Of a DNA stretch of 64,000 bases, positions 8,393-16,671 are shown in pieces (the stretch's first letter is position 1; the number at the start of each line of letters is the position of its first letter). The stretch is from Sphingobacteriales bacterium (lineage in GTDB: Bacteria > Bacteroidota > Bacteroidia > Chitinophagales > Chitinophagaceae), in NCBI GenBank assembly GCA_016235125.1, contig JACRLZ010000008.1, forward strand, positions 62,001-126,000. Direction: 5' to 3'. The position numbers were made by a program, and so were the translations under genes. A model generated the notes under the pieces. The model saw only the letters and a list, made by a program, of their open reading frames with translations. It was not told the DNA's origin and made no database searches.

Positions 8393-8962
8393 TCAAACTC
8401 TTAGCGAACCACGGAAACCCCTTGCTGCATAATAAGATTCTGCACCGTTGTGACCCGTGAAAACATGATTGTAACGGCGATCGCAATAAATGGCGCCGCC
8501 GAGCTTTCTGATATCGGCAGGTGTTTTTATCCAGCTCGATGTTTTGGTATCGAAGTCTCCTGATTGTTGCAGTTCACGGTATTGTTCTTCTGTTAAAAGT
8601 TCGATGCCCATGGCAGTTGCCATATTGATGGCGCTGTCTTTTGGTTTGTGTTCTTTCCTTGCATTCAAAGCTTCGTGGTCATAACAAAGACTTCTGCGGC
8701 CGGCAGGGCTTTCTGCGGAGCAATCATAGAAAATATATTCACCCGTTTTCCTGTCCTGGCCTACTACATCCGGTTCACCGCCGCTACTTTCCATTTCATT
8801 GAGCGACCATAGTTTTTCAGGATTGGCTTTCAGCTTTATCTGCACTTTAATCCATTCAAGACGCTTATGCCTGTTCATTTTTTTTTCAAAACGGGTTTTC
8901 AATGTGCTGAGCAGCGCTGTACATTGTGATGCCGGCAATTGCTTTTTATTGTTTTTTGCCAT
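8393..8962 (-). CDS. DUF4256 domain protein
   Basis: This is a 189-residue soluble protein with no signal peptide, matching DUF4256 by its central SLNEMESSGGEPDVVG, the block EYIFYDCSAESPAGRR and the closing VFTGHNGAESYYAARGFRG. The family is widespread in bacteria and has no established activity. It lies 107 bp upstream of gmk and 177 bp from the next upstream gene, so it is probably transcribed alone or as the head of the gmk unit. Confidence 0.8.
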   Translation of the reverse strand: MAKNNKKQLPASQCTALLSTLKTRFEKKMNRHKRLEWIKVQIKLKANPEKLWSLNEMESSGGEPDVVGQDRKTGEYIFYDCSAESPAGRRSLCYDHEALNARKEHKPKDSAINMATAMGIELLTEEQYRELQQSGDFDTKTSSWIKTPADIRKLGGAIYCDRRYNHVFTGHNGAESYYAARGFRGSLRV

Positions 8963-9139
8963 GATATGTTATTTTAGTTTTTGTACAATGTCTTGCAGTA
9001 AGGCGTGAACCATATCAGGCTGAAAGATAAATAAATGCTTAGAGCAATGCTGATATACCCCGATCGAATGTTGTTATCTAGCATCACACTTTCTGTACTT
9101 TAGGGTAAAAAGAGTGATAAGAAGGGTTATCCTGGATAG

Positions 9140-9739
9140 TCAATATATTTTATTTCGCAGCAATTCTTTCACTCCTCCGAACCATTCATCTTTTAAAATA
9201 CTGAGAACAATGCTGTCCCGCCTGGAGCCATCCACCGTAGGCATATGGTTGCGGAGGATTCCTTCCACCACGCAGCCAATATCTTTCATGGCAGTGATAC
9301 TTTTTTCATTGCCTGCATGTGCCCTGAACTCTAACCGTTCCAATCCCCATTCTTCAAAGACAAAGGTTAAGAGTAAAAGTTTGCAATGCCTGTTCAATCC
9401 TGTGCGTTGAAATACCTGACCATACCAGGTGTAACCAAGCTGGGTGCTTAGATAAGCCTGCTGAATATCGTAAAATCTTGTACTGCCTGCATAGCGATTG
9501 GCTTTTTTATCGAAGACAATAAAAACATATTCTTTTTTTTCTTCCATATTCTTCACTGCGCCATTGATATAGTTGCGAAGATTTTCTTCACCGGCACAGG
9601 TAATGAGGCCATATTTCCAGATATCAGGTTCATGAAGTGAGAAGGGGAGAAGACGGTCAAAATCGTCTTTACGGAGTGCTCTTAATAATATTCTTTCGTT
9701 TTCTAAAATCGGGGTATGTTCAAAAATATCTGCGATCAT
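9140..9739 (-). CDS. GNAT family N-acetyltransferase (RimJ/RimL type)
   Basis: The protein is 199 residues. ENERILLRALRKDDFDRLLP is the typical opening of RimJ/RimL-like acetyltransferases. Acetyl-CoA binding is expected around QRTGLNRHCKLLLLTFVF (a degenerate version of the Q/RxxGxG/A loop), followed by GLERLEFRAHAGNEKSITAM. The substrate could be a protein N-terminus or a small molecule and cannot be inferred. It starts 3 bp after the stop of the 9743-10399 gene, in a likely operon with murA. Confidence 0.8.
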   Translation of the reverse strand: MIADIFEHTPILENERILLRALRKDDFDRLLPFSLHEPDIWKYGLITCAGEENLRNYINGAVKNMEEKKEYVFIVFDKKANRYAGSTRFYDIQQAYLSTQLGYTWYGQVFQRTGLNRHCKLLLLTFVFEEWGLERLEFRAHAGNEKSITAMKDIGCVVEGILRNHMPTVDGSRRDSIVLSILKDEWFGGVKELLRNKIY

Positions 9740-9742
9740 CTG

Positions 9743-10399
9743 CTACTTTGATTGGGTTAAATATTCTTTGTTGTATTCGTTTAAGAAAATAATAAGCTCT
9801 TTCATAGTGAATCTTTTTTCTGCCTTGGTTAATAAATCAGGATAATCGCTGACATAAGGTTCGATATCCTTTATTTTGAAGGAAGACAGCAGAACAGCTT
9901 TTGACAGCGCAGGTTTCAATGAATCATTCTTGGCAATATAATAATCAAAAAAGGTTTGAGTAGTGGAAGAAGTGGTGGTTGGTGGCTGCTGAATTCCATC
10001 CCGGGTAACTGTTTTTGTGGTTGATTTATGAACTGAATAAGAGTATTCATAAAAATCAATTCTGCCCGCCACTAATTTTTTTACAAACAGCATATTTGCC
10101 ATACGCCGGTCACCAATACTGGTTTCTACATCCACTGTTCCGTAATTATATGCCACACCGTTTTCCGCCAGGCCAAAACCTGTAATGGTTCCGCCTGCGT
10201 AGAAAATAGTTTCTTCACCGGCGATCAGCAACTTTATTGTTTTTACCGGATGGTCATGCTTGCTGTCAAAAAAAATTTTACACCAAATAGTATCCATCCC
10301 TTTCAAAGCATATCCATTTTTGAAAGTATTATTATTCTCTTGTGCCAATGCATTAAAAGAAGTGACGAATGATATTATCAGGCCAAATATTTTTTTCAT
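9743..10399 (-). CDS. Secreted protein of unknown function
   Basis: This is a 218-residue protein with a signal peptide (MKKIFGLIISFVTSFNALA). No family is recognised. The mature part begins with a GYALKGMDTIWCKIFFD segment, of the sort seen in Bacteroidota proteins carrying a beta-rich N-terminal domain, contains a TTTKTVTRDGIQQPPTTTSST low-complexity stretch near residue 130, and ends in a helical ELIIFLNEYNKEYL. Its ATG overlaps the murA stop by 4 bp (ATGA), so the two are translationally coupled. The GNAT gene follows after 3 bp. Confidence 0.65.
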   Translation of the reverse strand: MKKIFGLIISFVTSFNALAQENNNTFKNGYALKGMDTIWCKIFFDSKHDHPVKTIKLLIAGEETIFYAGGTITGFGLAENGVAYNYGTVDVETSIGDRRMANMLFVKKLVAGRIDFYEYSYSVHKSTTKTVTRDGIQQPPTTTSSTTQTFFDYYIAKNDSLKPALSKAVLLSSFKIKDIEPYVSDYPDLLTKAEKRFTMKELIIFLNEYNKEYLTQSK

Positions 10400-11706
10400 C
10401 CCTCAATTCTTTTTATATCCGCCCCCAACTTTCTTAACCTTGTATCAATATCCTCATAACCCCGATCAATCTGTTCGATATTCTGAATAATGCTTTTTCC
10501 TTCTGCACTGAGTGCAGCAATCAATAATGCTACGCCGGCACGGATGTCGGGTGAACTCATTGTGATGCCACGCAATGCTTGCTCTCTTTCCAATCCAATC
10601 ACTACAGCCCGGTGCGGGTCGCAGAGAACAATCCTTGCACCCATATCAATAAGTTTGTCAACAAAGAACAGGCGGCTTTCAAACATTTTCTGATGAACGA
10701 GTAAAGAACCCTTTGCCTGTATGGCTGTAACCAAAACAATGCTTAACAGGTCCGGAGTAAAGCCCGGCCATGGATGATCATAGATGGTCATTACAGAACC
10801 ATCGAGGAAGGTTTGTATCTCATAAGTTTCCTGTGCAGGAATATGAATGTCATCATCGCTGAAATTCATTTTAATTCCGAGCTGCTGAAATTTTTCAGGA
10901 ATGATACCTAAATGATCAATGCCGGCTTCTTTGATCGTTATATCACTTTGCGTCATGGCAGCAAGACCGATGAATGACCCCACCTCAATCATATCCGGTA
11001 ATATCGTGTGAGAGGCGCCACTCAGATAATCAACTCCTGTAATACTTAACATGTTACTGCCAATACCTGAAATATTTGCACCCATCCGGTTCAGCATTTT
11101 GCATAACTGCTGTATGTAAGGTTCACAGGCCGCATTGTAAATAGTAGTTCTGCCTTTTGCCTTTACAGATGCCATTATAATATTGGCAGTGCCGGTTACG
11201 GATGGTTCATCAAGTAACAAGTTTGTTCCTTTAAGATGCGAAGCGTCCAAATGAAAAAATCCATCCTGTTCATTGTAATTAAAGAAAGCGCCAAGTTTTT
11301 CAAATCCGGTAATATGAGTGTCTAATCTTCTTCTTCCTATTTTATCGCCTCCGGGTTTGGGGATGAATGCTTTTTTAAATCTGCCGAGCATCGGGCCAGC
11401 CAGCATTACTGATCCACGAAGACGACCACTTTTCTTTTTATAGTCTTCGCTGTGCAGGTAATCAATGTTTACATCATCTGCCTGAAAGCTGCATTCATGA
11501 CGGCTGATCCTTTCCACTTTTACTTTCATCTCAACGAGCAATTCAATCAAAAGATTGACATCTGTGATATCTGGAATATTGCTGATAGTAATTTTTTCAG
11601 GAGTGAGCAAAACAGCGCTGATGATCTGCAATGCTTCGTTCTTTGCGCCTTGCGGAACAATTTCGCCTTTTAATCTTTTGCCACCCTTTACTTCGAAAGA
11701 ATGCAT
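10396..11706 (-). CDS. murA: UDP-N-acetylglucosamine 1-carboxyvinyltransferase (MurA), Asp variant
   Basis: This 436-residue cytoplasmic enzyme catalyses the first committed step of peptidoglycan synthesis, enolpyruvyl transfer from PEP to UDP-GlcNAc. Lys22-Asn23 in GAKNEAL are the conserved substrate-binding residues. In the mobile loop, PGGDKIGRRRLD places Asp121 where Escherichia coli MurA has Cys115, the residue alkylated by fosfomycin. Natural Asp variants (for example in Mycobacterium) are active and insensitive to that drug. The DHPWPGFTPDLLS block with the catalytic Asp is present. The stop overlaps the start of the next gene by 4 bp. A palindromic repeat lies immediately upstream of the start. 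Confidence 0.95.
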   Translation of the reverse strand: MHSFEVKGGKRLKGEIVPQGAKNEALQIISAVLLTPEKITISNIPDITDVNLLIELLVEMKVKVERISRHECSFQADDVNIDYLHSEDYKKKSGRLRGSVMLAGPMLGRFKKAFIPKPGGDKIGRRRLDTHITGFEKLGAFFNYNEQDGFFHLDASHLKGTNLLLDEPSVTGTANIIMASVKAKGRTTIYNAACEPYIQQLCKMLNRMGANISGIGSNMLSITGVDYLSGASHTILPDMIEVGSFIGLAAMTQSDITIKEAGIDHLGIIPEKFQQLGIKMNFSDDDIHIPAQETYEIQTFLDGSVMTIYDHPWPGFTPDLLSIVLVTAIQAKGSLLVHQKMFESRLFFVDKLIDMGARIVLCDPHRAVVIGLEREQALRGITMSSPDIRAGVALLIAALSAEGKSIIQNIEQIDRGYEDIDTRLRKLGADIKRIEG

Positions 11707-11707
11707 G

Positions 11708-11741
11708 AGCCCTCCTGACCTCCCTAAAGGGAGGAATTTAG
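11708..11741 (+). repeat. Dispersed palindromic repeat, forward copy (locus 1)
   Basis: The core is CCTCCCT (11719-11725), AA, AGGGAGG (11728-11734), inside a longer conserved frame AGCCCTCC..ACCTCCC..AGGGAGG..TTTAG. The same frame occurs at 57810-57843 in the same orientation, and reversed at 57883-57915. It forms a head-to-head pair with 11773-11799. Confidence 0.6.
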
Positions 11742-11772
11742 ATATTACAAATTAAATGAGATTGCAAATATA

Positions 11773-11799
11773 GAAAGCCCTTTAGGGCGTTGGGGGTTC
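11773..11799 (-). repeat. Dispersed palindromic repeat, reverse copy (locus 1)
   Basis: Read on the minus strand this is a diverged copy of the 11708-11741 repeat (CCCCCAACGCCCT, then AAAGGGCTTTC), with a GCCCT/AGGGC hairpin at 11777-11788. It touches the stop codon of the DUF4290 gene. Confidence 0.5.
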
Positions 11800-12466
11800 A
11801 GTATCTCTTTTTCTTAAACCCGCCACCGCCACGATTATCCCTTCTGTCATTGCGTCCGCCACCACGTTGCTGAAACTTTCCCCCCCGTTTGCCATATCCA
11901 CCACGGTCACGGTTGTCCTGTTGCGGACGGAATGCTTTTACATAAGGAGTATTAGTGAAGGTGAGCTGGCCATCAGTAATATTTGTCAGTTCACTTTGAA
12001 TTGCATCATCATGAGCAGTTTCCTTATGCCAGTTGCTATAGGCAAGCTTCATATAATAAGCGATTGCATTGGCAAAGCCAAGACGTTTATCGGGGTTTTC
12101 TTCTTTTAATGCTTTATTGATGATGACTTCAAGATTTTTACCCAAATGCGAAAATTTCGGATGGCGCTTGGGATAAGGCAGCGGATGTGGTTTTGCTTTC
12201 AATGTTTCCCGGGTAGGGATGGGATAAGGCGATTTTACATCGAGTTTGAAATCGGCTATCAGGAATAGATGGTCCCACAGTTTATGACGAAAGTCTTCTA
12301 CATTTTTTAAATGGGGATTTAAAAAGCCCATCAGTTCTATAGCGGCATGGGCATTGCGTTGTCTGCGTTCCGGCTCTTCAATAGTTAGAATATGCTCAAT
12401 CATCTTTTGCACATGACGTCCGTATTCACGCATGGTCAGGTGATTTCTTGTAGTATTATATTCCAT
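11798..12466 (-). CDS. DUF4290 protein with Arg/Gly-rich C-terminal tail
   Basis: This 222-residue cytoplasmic protein matches the Bacteroidota-specific DUF4290 family (MEYNTTRNHLTMREYGRHVQ at the start, PYPKRHPKFSHLGKNLE in the middle). Residues 1-185 are helical. The last 37 or so residues are dominated by Arg, Gly, Lys and Asn (RGGYGKRGG, QQRGGG, DNRGGGG, KKKRY), like RGG-type RNA-binding tails. The family has no established function; an RNA-associated role is inferred only from the tail. It is the first gene of the leftward murA unit, 91 bp upstream of murA with the repeat pair in between. Confidence 0.8.
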   Translation of the reverse strand: MEYNTTRNHLTMREYGRHVQKMIEHILTIEEPERRQRNAHAAIELMGFLNPHLKNVEDFRHKLWDHLFLIADFKLDVKSPYPIPTRETLKAKPHPLPYPKRHPKFSHLGKNLEVIINKALKEENPDKRLGFANAIAYYMKLAYSNWHKETAHDDAIQSELTNITDGQLTFTNTPYVKAFRPQQDNRDRGGYGKRGGKFQQRGGGRNDRRDNRGGGGFKKKRY

Positions 12467-12560
12467 GGATCAAATTTGGTATGGCAACAAAAGTAGAAAA
12501 AGAAGTCCGAAGTAGGAAGCAGGAGATTAGAAGCTCTTCTTTAGCTGTCAGGGTAAAAAG

Positions 12561-12587
12561 AAGGGGCCCCGAACCAAGGCCCCTTTT
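12561..12587. terminator. Bidirectional terminator-like hairpin
   Basis: AAGGGGCC (12561-12568) pairs with GGCCCCTT (12578-12585). It is followed by TTTT on the plus strand and by CTTCTTTTT on the minus strand. Since DUF4290 starts to its left, it could end a leftward transcript arising in 12600-13030. Confidence 0.65.
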
Positions 12588-12621
12588 ACAAGCCACCATC
12601 CTCTTCCACCTAAGAGGTCGT

Positions 12622-12864
12622 TTAATGAAAAGTTGACTGACACATGACAGGTGGCTTGCCATATCCTACCGTCCCAAACCCATAGTATTTTTTAGTTATC
12701 CCGGTGACAGGATATAATTTTCCGGCTGAATTAATAACAAATTTGATACCAACCTGCCTGCAACGGTTGTTAGTATTGCTTTTTTTTGTCCGTTCAGAAC
12801 TAAAAATGGCAACCGCAATTTTAGAATGCAGGTCCAGCAATGAAGAAAAATAAGAGTGTTCCAT
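12622..12864 (-). CDS. Doubtful small ORF (80 residues)
   Basis: This open frame starts at an ATG and lies in a 564-bp interval with no recognised gene. No family, signal peptide or membrane segment is seen. A possible beta-rich stretch is AGKLYPVTGITKKYYGFGT. The only contextual support is the hairpin with a minus-strand T run located 35 nt beyond its stop. It overlaps another open frame on the same strand, so it may be chance. The rest of 12467-13030 shows nothing else. Confidence 0.22.
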   Translation of the reverse strand: MEHSYFSSLLDLHSKIAVAIFSSERTKKSNTNNRCRQVGIKFVINSAGKLYPVTGITKKYYGFGTVGYGKPPVMCQSTFH

Positions 12865-13030
12865 AAGACACAGTTTCGGTTTCTGATTATTATTTCAGGT
12901 ATAAAAATAGCCTTAAGGATAAAGTGGTACAATAGTAAAATGAGGACGTATAAGCCGGATTTTCTCTTCTTATTTTACACTTGCCGGAAAAGCCTTTTTA
13001 CGGAGTAAGTAACCTAATCAACTGATACCT

Positions 13031-13825
13031 TTGCGGACTAAAGATTTATATCTGTATTTGCCAGAACCATATTGGGATGCCATTGCCGAAAGGGTTAAAA
13101 AAAGAAGTTCTCACAGTTTGCTTGCAGGCGATGAAGGACCTTTTTATGAATACAAAAGAGCAAATTTTTTAAAACTTCTCCATTCAATAGAATTTGAAAA
13201 TAAAACAGTACTGGAAGTGGGCTCAGGGCCAGGAAGCAACTTGGTTGAAGTCTATGCGTTAGATCCAAAAGAACTTTTTGGTGTTGATATATCAACGAAA
13301 ATGATTGAAATTTCCAAGAATGTTATTGGCAAAAGAAAGATAAACTTATTTAAAATTGATGGGAGGCATCTTCCCTTTCCCGACAGGAAATTTGATCTCA
13401 GTTTTACCTCAACAGTACTGCAGCATATAACAGATGAAAAGATGCTTGTTGAATTGACGGCAAATCTATGCAGGGTTACACAGACAGATATATACCTATT
13501 TGAAAGGGTTAAAAAAAGAAAAATAAAGAACGAGTCAAATACAGGGAGAACAATTCAGGAATACGAAACACTTTTCAAGAGCAATTTCTTTTACCTTACA
13601 GAAACAAGGTTTCTGTTTACCGGAATAAGTGGTTTTGTATGCGGAGGAGTCCGGTGGTTATTTAATCGGTGCAATAGAAAAGAGGGTGAACCCGAAACAA
13701 GATTTTCTGTTTTTTTGCAAAGATTTGCATTATGGTTTACAAAATGGATGGATAAAGTTTTTAAGGCAAAAGGGGATCTTGCCATGCTTCATTTCACAAC
13801 TCGGACAAATAATCCATCTAAATGA
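13031..13825 (+). CDS. Class I SAM-dependent methyltransferase
   Basis: This is a 264-residue protein. Motif I is VLEVGSGPGSN (near residue 61), followed by an acidic residue in GVDIS, the LPFPDRKFDLSFTSTVLQHI block typical of Methyltransf_11/25 enzymes, and a C-terminal basic/hydrophobic part. There is no ATG near the N-terminus. The frame opens at 13013 and the first candidate start is TTG at 13031, so the start is uncertain; another TTG lies at 13058. The stop overlaps the following glycosyltransferase start by 4 bp. The pair probably modifies a cell-surface glycan, by inference from context. Confidence 0.8.
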   Translation: MRTKDLYLYLPEPYWDAIAERVKKRSSHSLLAGDEGPFYEYKRANFLKLLHSIEFENKTVLEVGSGPGSNLVEVYALDPKELFGVDISTKMIEISKNVIGKRKINLFKIDGRHLPFPDRKFDLSFTSTVLQHITDEKMLVELTANLCRVTQTDIYLFERVKKRKIKNESNTGRTIQEYETLFKSNFFYLTETRFLFTGISGFVCGGVRWLFNRCNRKEGEPETRFSVFLQRFALWFTKWMDKVFKAKGDLAMLHFTTRTNNPSK

Positions 13826-14955
13826 TAATTGCCGTCAATACACGGTTTTTGCTGACGGACCATCTTGAAGGAGTTGGTTATTTTATTTCTGAAACATTCA
13901 GGCGAATAGTTCAGCAATATCCCGAACATAAATTCATCTTCATTTTCGACAGACCGTATGATGAACGATTTGTGTTTGGAAAAAATGTGACATCTGTCAT
14001 TGCCGGTCCTCCGGCACGTCATCCATTGCTTTGGAAATTCTGGTATGATGTAAAAGTTCCGGCTGTGCTGCGGAAATATAAAGCGGATGTGTTTGTATCC
14101 TGCGATGGTTTTTGTTCCTTAAGAACCAAAGTACCCCAATGCCTCGTGGTTCATGATCTTGCTTTTTTGCATTATCCTGATTTTATCCGGAAATCTCATC
14201 TTTTTTACTACAAAAGAAATACATCTAAGTTTTTAGCTAAGGCGAAATCAATCGCCACGGTTTCTGAATTTTCGAAAAGAGATATTATTACACATTACAA
14301 AACAGAAACTGATAAAGTTGATGTTGTGTTTAGCGCAGCAAAAGAAATATTTAACCCGGCCAATGATGACAGTAAGAAAGAAATAAAAAATAAATACACT
14401 GAAGGAAAAGAATATTTTGTGTATGCCGGCGCCATACATCCCCGGAAAAATCTGATAAGCCTGCTGAAAGCATTTTCTGTTTTCAAGAAAAGGTTGCAGT
14501 CAAACATGAAACTGGTTTTGGCCGGAAGACTTGCCTGGAAGTATGAATCATTTACTGAAAGCCTGAAGACATATAAATACAAAAACGATGTGGTAATGAC
14601 CGGCTATTTGCAGGAAGATGAATTGGTAAAAGTTACGGGATCTGCTTATGCAATGGTATATCCTTCTTTGCTTGAAGGTTTTGGTGTCCCGGTATTGGAG
14701 GCAATGCAATGCCATGTGCCGGTTATCACATCCATCAATTCTTCCATGAGTGAAATAGCAGGCGAAGCTGCATTATATGCTGATGCAACGGATTATAATG
14801 ATGTTGCGGAAAAAATGATGTTGCTGTATAAAGATGAAAAGCGAAGAACAGAAATGATTGAAAAAGGAAAAGATATTACCTCAAAATATAACTGGGAAAA
14901 AACGGCTGAACTGCTCTGGCAGTCCATCCTGAAAGCTGCTGAGAAAGACCATTAA
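13822..14955 (+). CDS. Glycosyltransferase family 4 protein
   Basis: This 377-residue GT-B fold enzyme has an N-terminal acceptor domain (AVNTRFLLTDHLEGVGYF), a linker ending in FVYAGAIHPRKNL, and a C-terminal nucleotide-sugar domain. The latter carries AMVYPSLLEGFGVPVLEAMQ, the family signature with the two glutamates (ExxxxxxxE). It transfers a sugar from an activated donor to a surface or secreted glycan; donor and acceptor are not predictable. Translation is coupled to the upstream methyltransferase (ATGA overlap). No wider polysaccharide cluster surrounds it. Confidence 0.88.
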   Translation: MIIAVNTRFLLTDHLEGVGYFISETFRRIVQQYPEHKFIFIFDRPYDERFVFGKNVTSVIAGPPARHPLLWKFWYDVKVPAVLRKYKADVFVSCDGFCSLRTKVPQCLVVHDLAFLHYPDFIRKSHLFYYKRNTSKFLAKAKSIATVSEFSKRDIITHYKTETDKVDVVFSAAKEIFNPANDDSKKEIKNKYTEGKEYFVYAGAIHPRKNLISLLKAFSVFKKRLQSNMKLVLAGRLAWKYESFTESLKTYKYKNDVVMTGYLQEDELVKVTGSAYAMVYPSLLEGFGVPVLEAMQCHVPVITSINSSMSEIAGEAALYADATDYNDVAEKMMLLYKDEKRRTEMIEKGKDITSKYNWEKTAELLWQSILKAAEKDH

Positions 14956-14983
14956 ATCATTTTCATCGGCGTATTCAATGGTC

Positions 14984-14991
14984 TATCTTTG
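14984..14991 (+). promoter_or_regulatory. Candidate -7 box upstream of gldC
   Basis: TATCTTTG fits TAnnTTTG and lies 17 bp before the gldC ATG. No -33 TTG is seen at standard spacing. Confidence 0.35.
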
Positions 14992-15008
14992 CGCCTTTAA
15001 ATTTTATT

Positions 15009-15356
15009 ATGAGCAAATCAAGCATACTGATAGATGTGATGATGGATGAAAACCGGGTGCCGGCTTCCATTGCATGGAGCGCAACAGATACCTCGGCGGA
15101 AAATGCACAGAAAGCAAAGGCCATGATGCTGTCTTTCTGGGATGGAGCTGAAAAAGCAGCACTGCGAATTGATCTTTGGACAAAAGACATGATGATGGAT
15201 GAAATGGCCGATTTTTTTTATCAGACCCTGATGACCATGGCCGATACCTATGGCCGGGCCACCAGTTATCATGATCAGGTAGAGGAAATGAAATCATTTG
15301 CCAAGGGATTTTATGAAAAATTCAGGGCAAGACAATTAAAGGAAAACAAGGCATGA
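15009..15356 (+). CDS. gldC: Gliding motility protein GldC
   Basis: This 115-residue cytoplasmic protein matches the GldC family along its length: IDVMMDENRVPASIAWSATD near the start, AMMLSFWDGAEKAALRIDLW, then MMMDEMADFFYQTLMTMADTY. Gene disruption in Flavobacterium johnsoniae links GldC to gliding efficiency, but its molecular role is unknown. It is a soluble protein with no signal peptide. It stands between the glycosyltransferase and a yqeY-type gene, with its own candidate promoter. Confidence 0.9.
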   Translation: MSKSSILIDVMMDENRVPASIAWSATDTSAENAQKAKAMMLSFWDGAEKAALRIDLWTKDMMMDEMADFFYQTLMTMADTYGRATSYHDQVEEMKSFAKGFYEKFRARQLKENKA

Positions 15357-15443
15357 GGTCTGATATCGGAAGTCGGAAAGTGACCTTAATTTCCAAACTC
15401 CATCTGATTTCGTTACAATAAAACATTTTATACTTTAAGCTAT

Positions 15444-15896
15444 ATGAGTTTAGAACAAAAAATAATGGCGGAATTGAAAACTGCCATGCTTGCAAAAGAT
15501 GAAGCCGGGCTGAGAAGCCTGCGGGCTGTAAAGGCTGCCATATTATTAGCCAAAACATCGGAAGGCGGCGGTGGAGAATTAAAAGAAGAAGATGAAATAA
15601 AGATTTTGCAAAAATTGGTGAAATCAAGAAAAGATTCGCTGGAAATATTTCAACAACAAAACAGAACTGATCTTGCAAAAAAGGAAGAAGAAGAAATTGC
15701 AGTGATTGAAAAATTTTTACCCAAACAAATGACAGCTGAAGAAATTAAAGCGGAACTGGAAAAAATTATTACAACAGTCGGAGCCACATCACCGGCAGAT
15801 ATGGGTAAAGTGATGGGAGTGGCTACCAAACAACTGGCCGGAAAGGCAGATGGAAAAACTATTTCCGGACTGGTGAAAGAACTATTGGTAAAATAG
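15444..15896 (+). CDS. GatB/YqeY domain protein
   Basis: The protein is 150 residues, the normal length for free-standing YqeY proteins. The N-terminal helical part (MSLEQKIMAELKTAMLAKDE, LRSLRAVKAAIL) and the C-terminal tail block (PADMGKVMGVATKQLAGKADG) match the GatB/YqeY tail fold, which binds tRNA in the amidotransferase GatB. The independent protein has no settled function. It lies 87 bp after gldC and 81 bp before a cvpA-like gene, all rightward. Confidence 0.9.
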   Translation: MSLEQKIMAELKTAMLAKDEAGLRSLRAVKAAILLAKTSEGGGGELKEEDEIKILQKLVKSRKDSLEIFQQQNRTDLAKKEEEEIAVIEKFLPKQMTAEEIKAELEKIITTVGATSPADMGKVMGVATKQLAGKADGKTISGLVKELLVK

Positions 15897-15977
15897 TTAA
15901 AGACATTTGCAGTTTTGTTAGCAAATTCTTAGCATTAACTTCATACTGCTTATCGTTTTAATAAGCAAATCCACCTG

Positions 15978-16526
15978 ATGCTTCTCGACATTATTTATGC
16001 CATCATTATCGTACTGGCTGTTTTGCATGGATACAGGCAGGGCCTTATTGTAGGGCTGTTTTCATTGATTGCCATTATCATTGGACTTGCAGCAGCCATG
16101 AAGCTTTCCGCTGTTGTTGCAGATTACATCGGAAAATCCATCAATATTTCACAGGAATGGTTGCCTTTGATTGCCTTTGCTCTTGTTTTTTTACTGGTAT
16201 TACTCATCATCCGCTGGGCAGCAAAAGGCATGGAAAGAACTATTGAAATAGCCATGCTTGGTTGGGTAAACAGGCTGGGCGGGATAATTTTTTATGTGGC
16301 CATTTATACCATCGTTTTTAGTGTACTTCTTTTTTATGCAGAACAAATGAGGTTGATTCAGGCCGAAACCATTCATAAGTCAGCTACTTACACCTTTGTT
16401 CAACCCTGGGGTCCAAAAGTCATCGATGGTTTTGGCGCTGTCATTCCTGTTTTCAAAGATTTGTTTGGTGAATTGGAAAAATTTTTTGAAAAAATTGCTC
16501 ATGAAATTGCACCTTCAGGCCGCTGA
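15978..16526 (+). CDS. CvpA family inner-membrane protein
   Basis: This 182-residue protein has four predicted membrane segments, starting with MLLDIIYAIIIVLAVLHGYR and GLIVGLFSLIAIIIGLAAAM, the characteristic CvpA opening in which a conserved Gly/Arg-rich turn (HGYRQG) joins helices 1 and 2. A third segment is LPLIAFALVFLLVLLIIRW and a fourth FYVAIYTIVFSVLLFYA. CvpA is linked to colicin V production and purF expression in E. coli and to envelope homeostasis elsewhere. The exact role here is not inferable. Confidence 0.85.
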   Translation: MLLDIIYAIIIVLAVLHGYRQGLIVGLFSLIAIIIGLAAAMKLSAVVADYIGKSINISQEWLPLIAFALVFLLVLLIIRWAAKGMERTIEIAMLGWVNRLGGIIFYVAIYTIVFSVLLFYAEQMRLIQAETIHKSATYTFVQPWGPKVIDGFGAVIPVFKDLFGELEKFFEKIAHEIAPSGR

Positions 16527-16671
16527 GGGTTTCCTTCCGATAAAAGTTACTGACCTTTCTTCAAACAAATGTTAGGCTGTCATAGGTTTCTTATTCATTA
16601 ATCCCTGCTTTTTGCGCTAAAACGATTATTTTAGCTTCTGAATCAGAGAGAAAGTACTGAATTAACTGCCG

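Noticed and set aside
8390..8400. GGTTCAAACTC resembling a tRNA T-loop
   Set aside because: No matching acceptor stem, D-loop or anticodon arm is found within 90 bp on either strand, and the site lies at the DUF4256 stop codon.
12696..12932. Hydrophobic minus-strand ORF of 78 residues
   Set aside because: It overlaps the slightly better-supported 12622-12864 frame and has no family match. Hydrophobicity comes from T-rich sequence.
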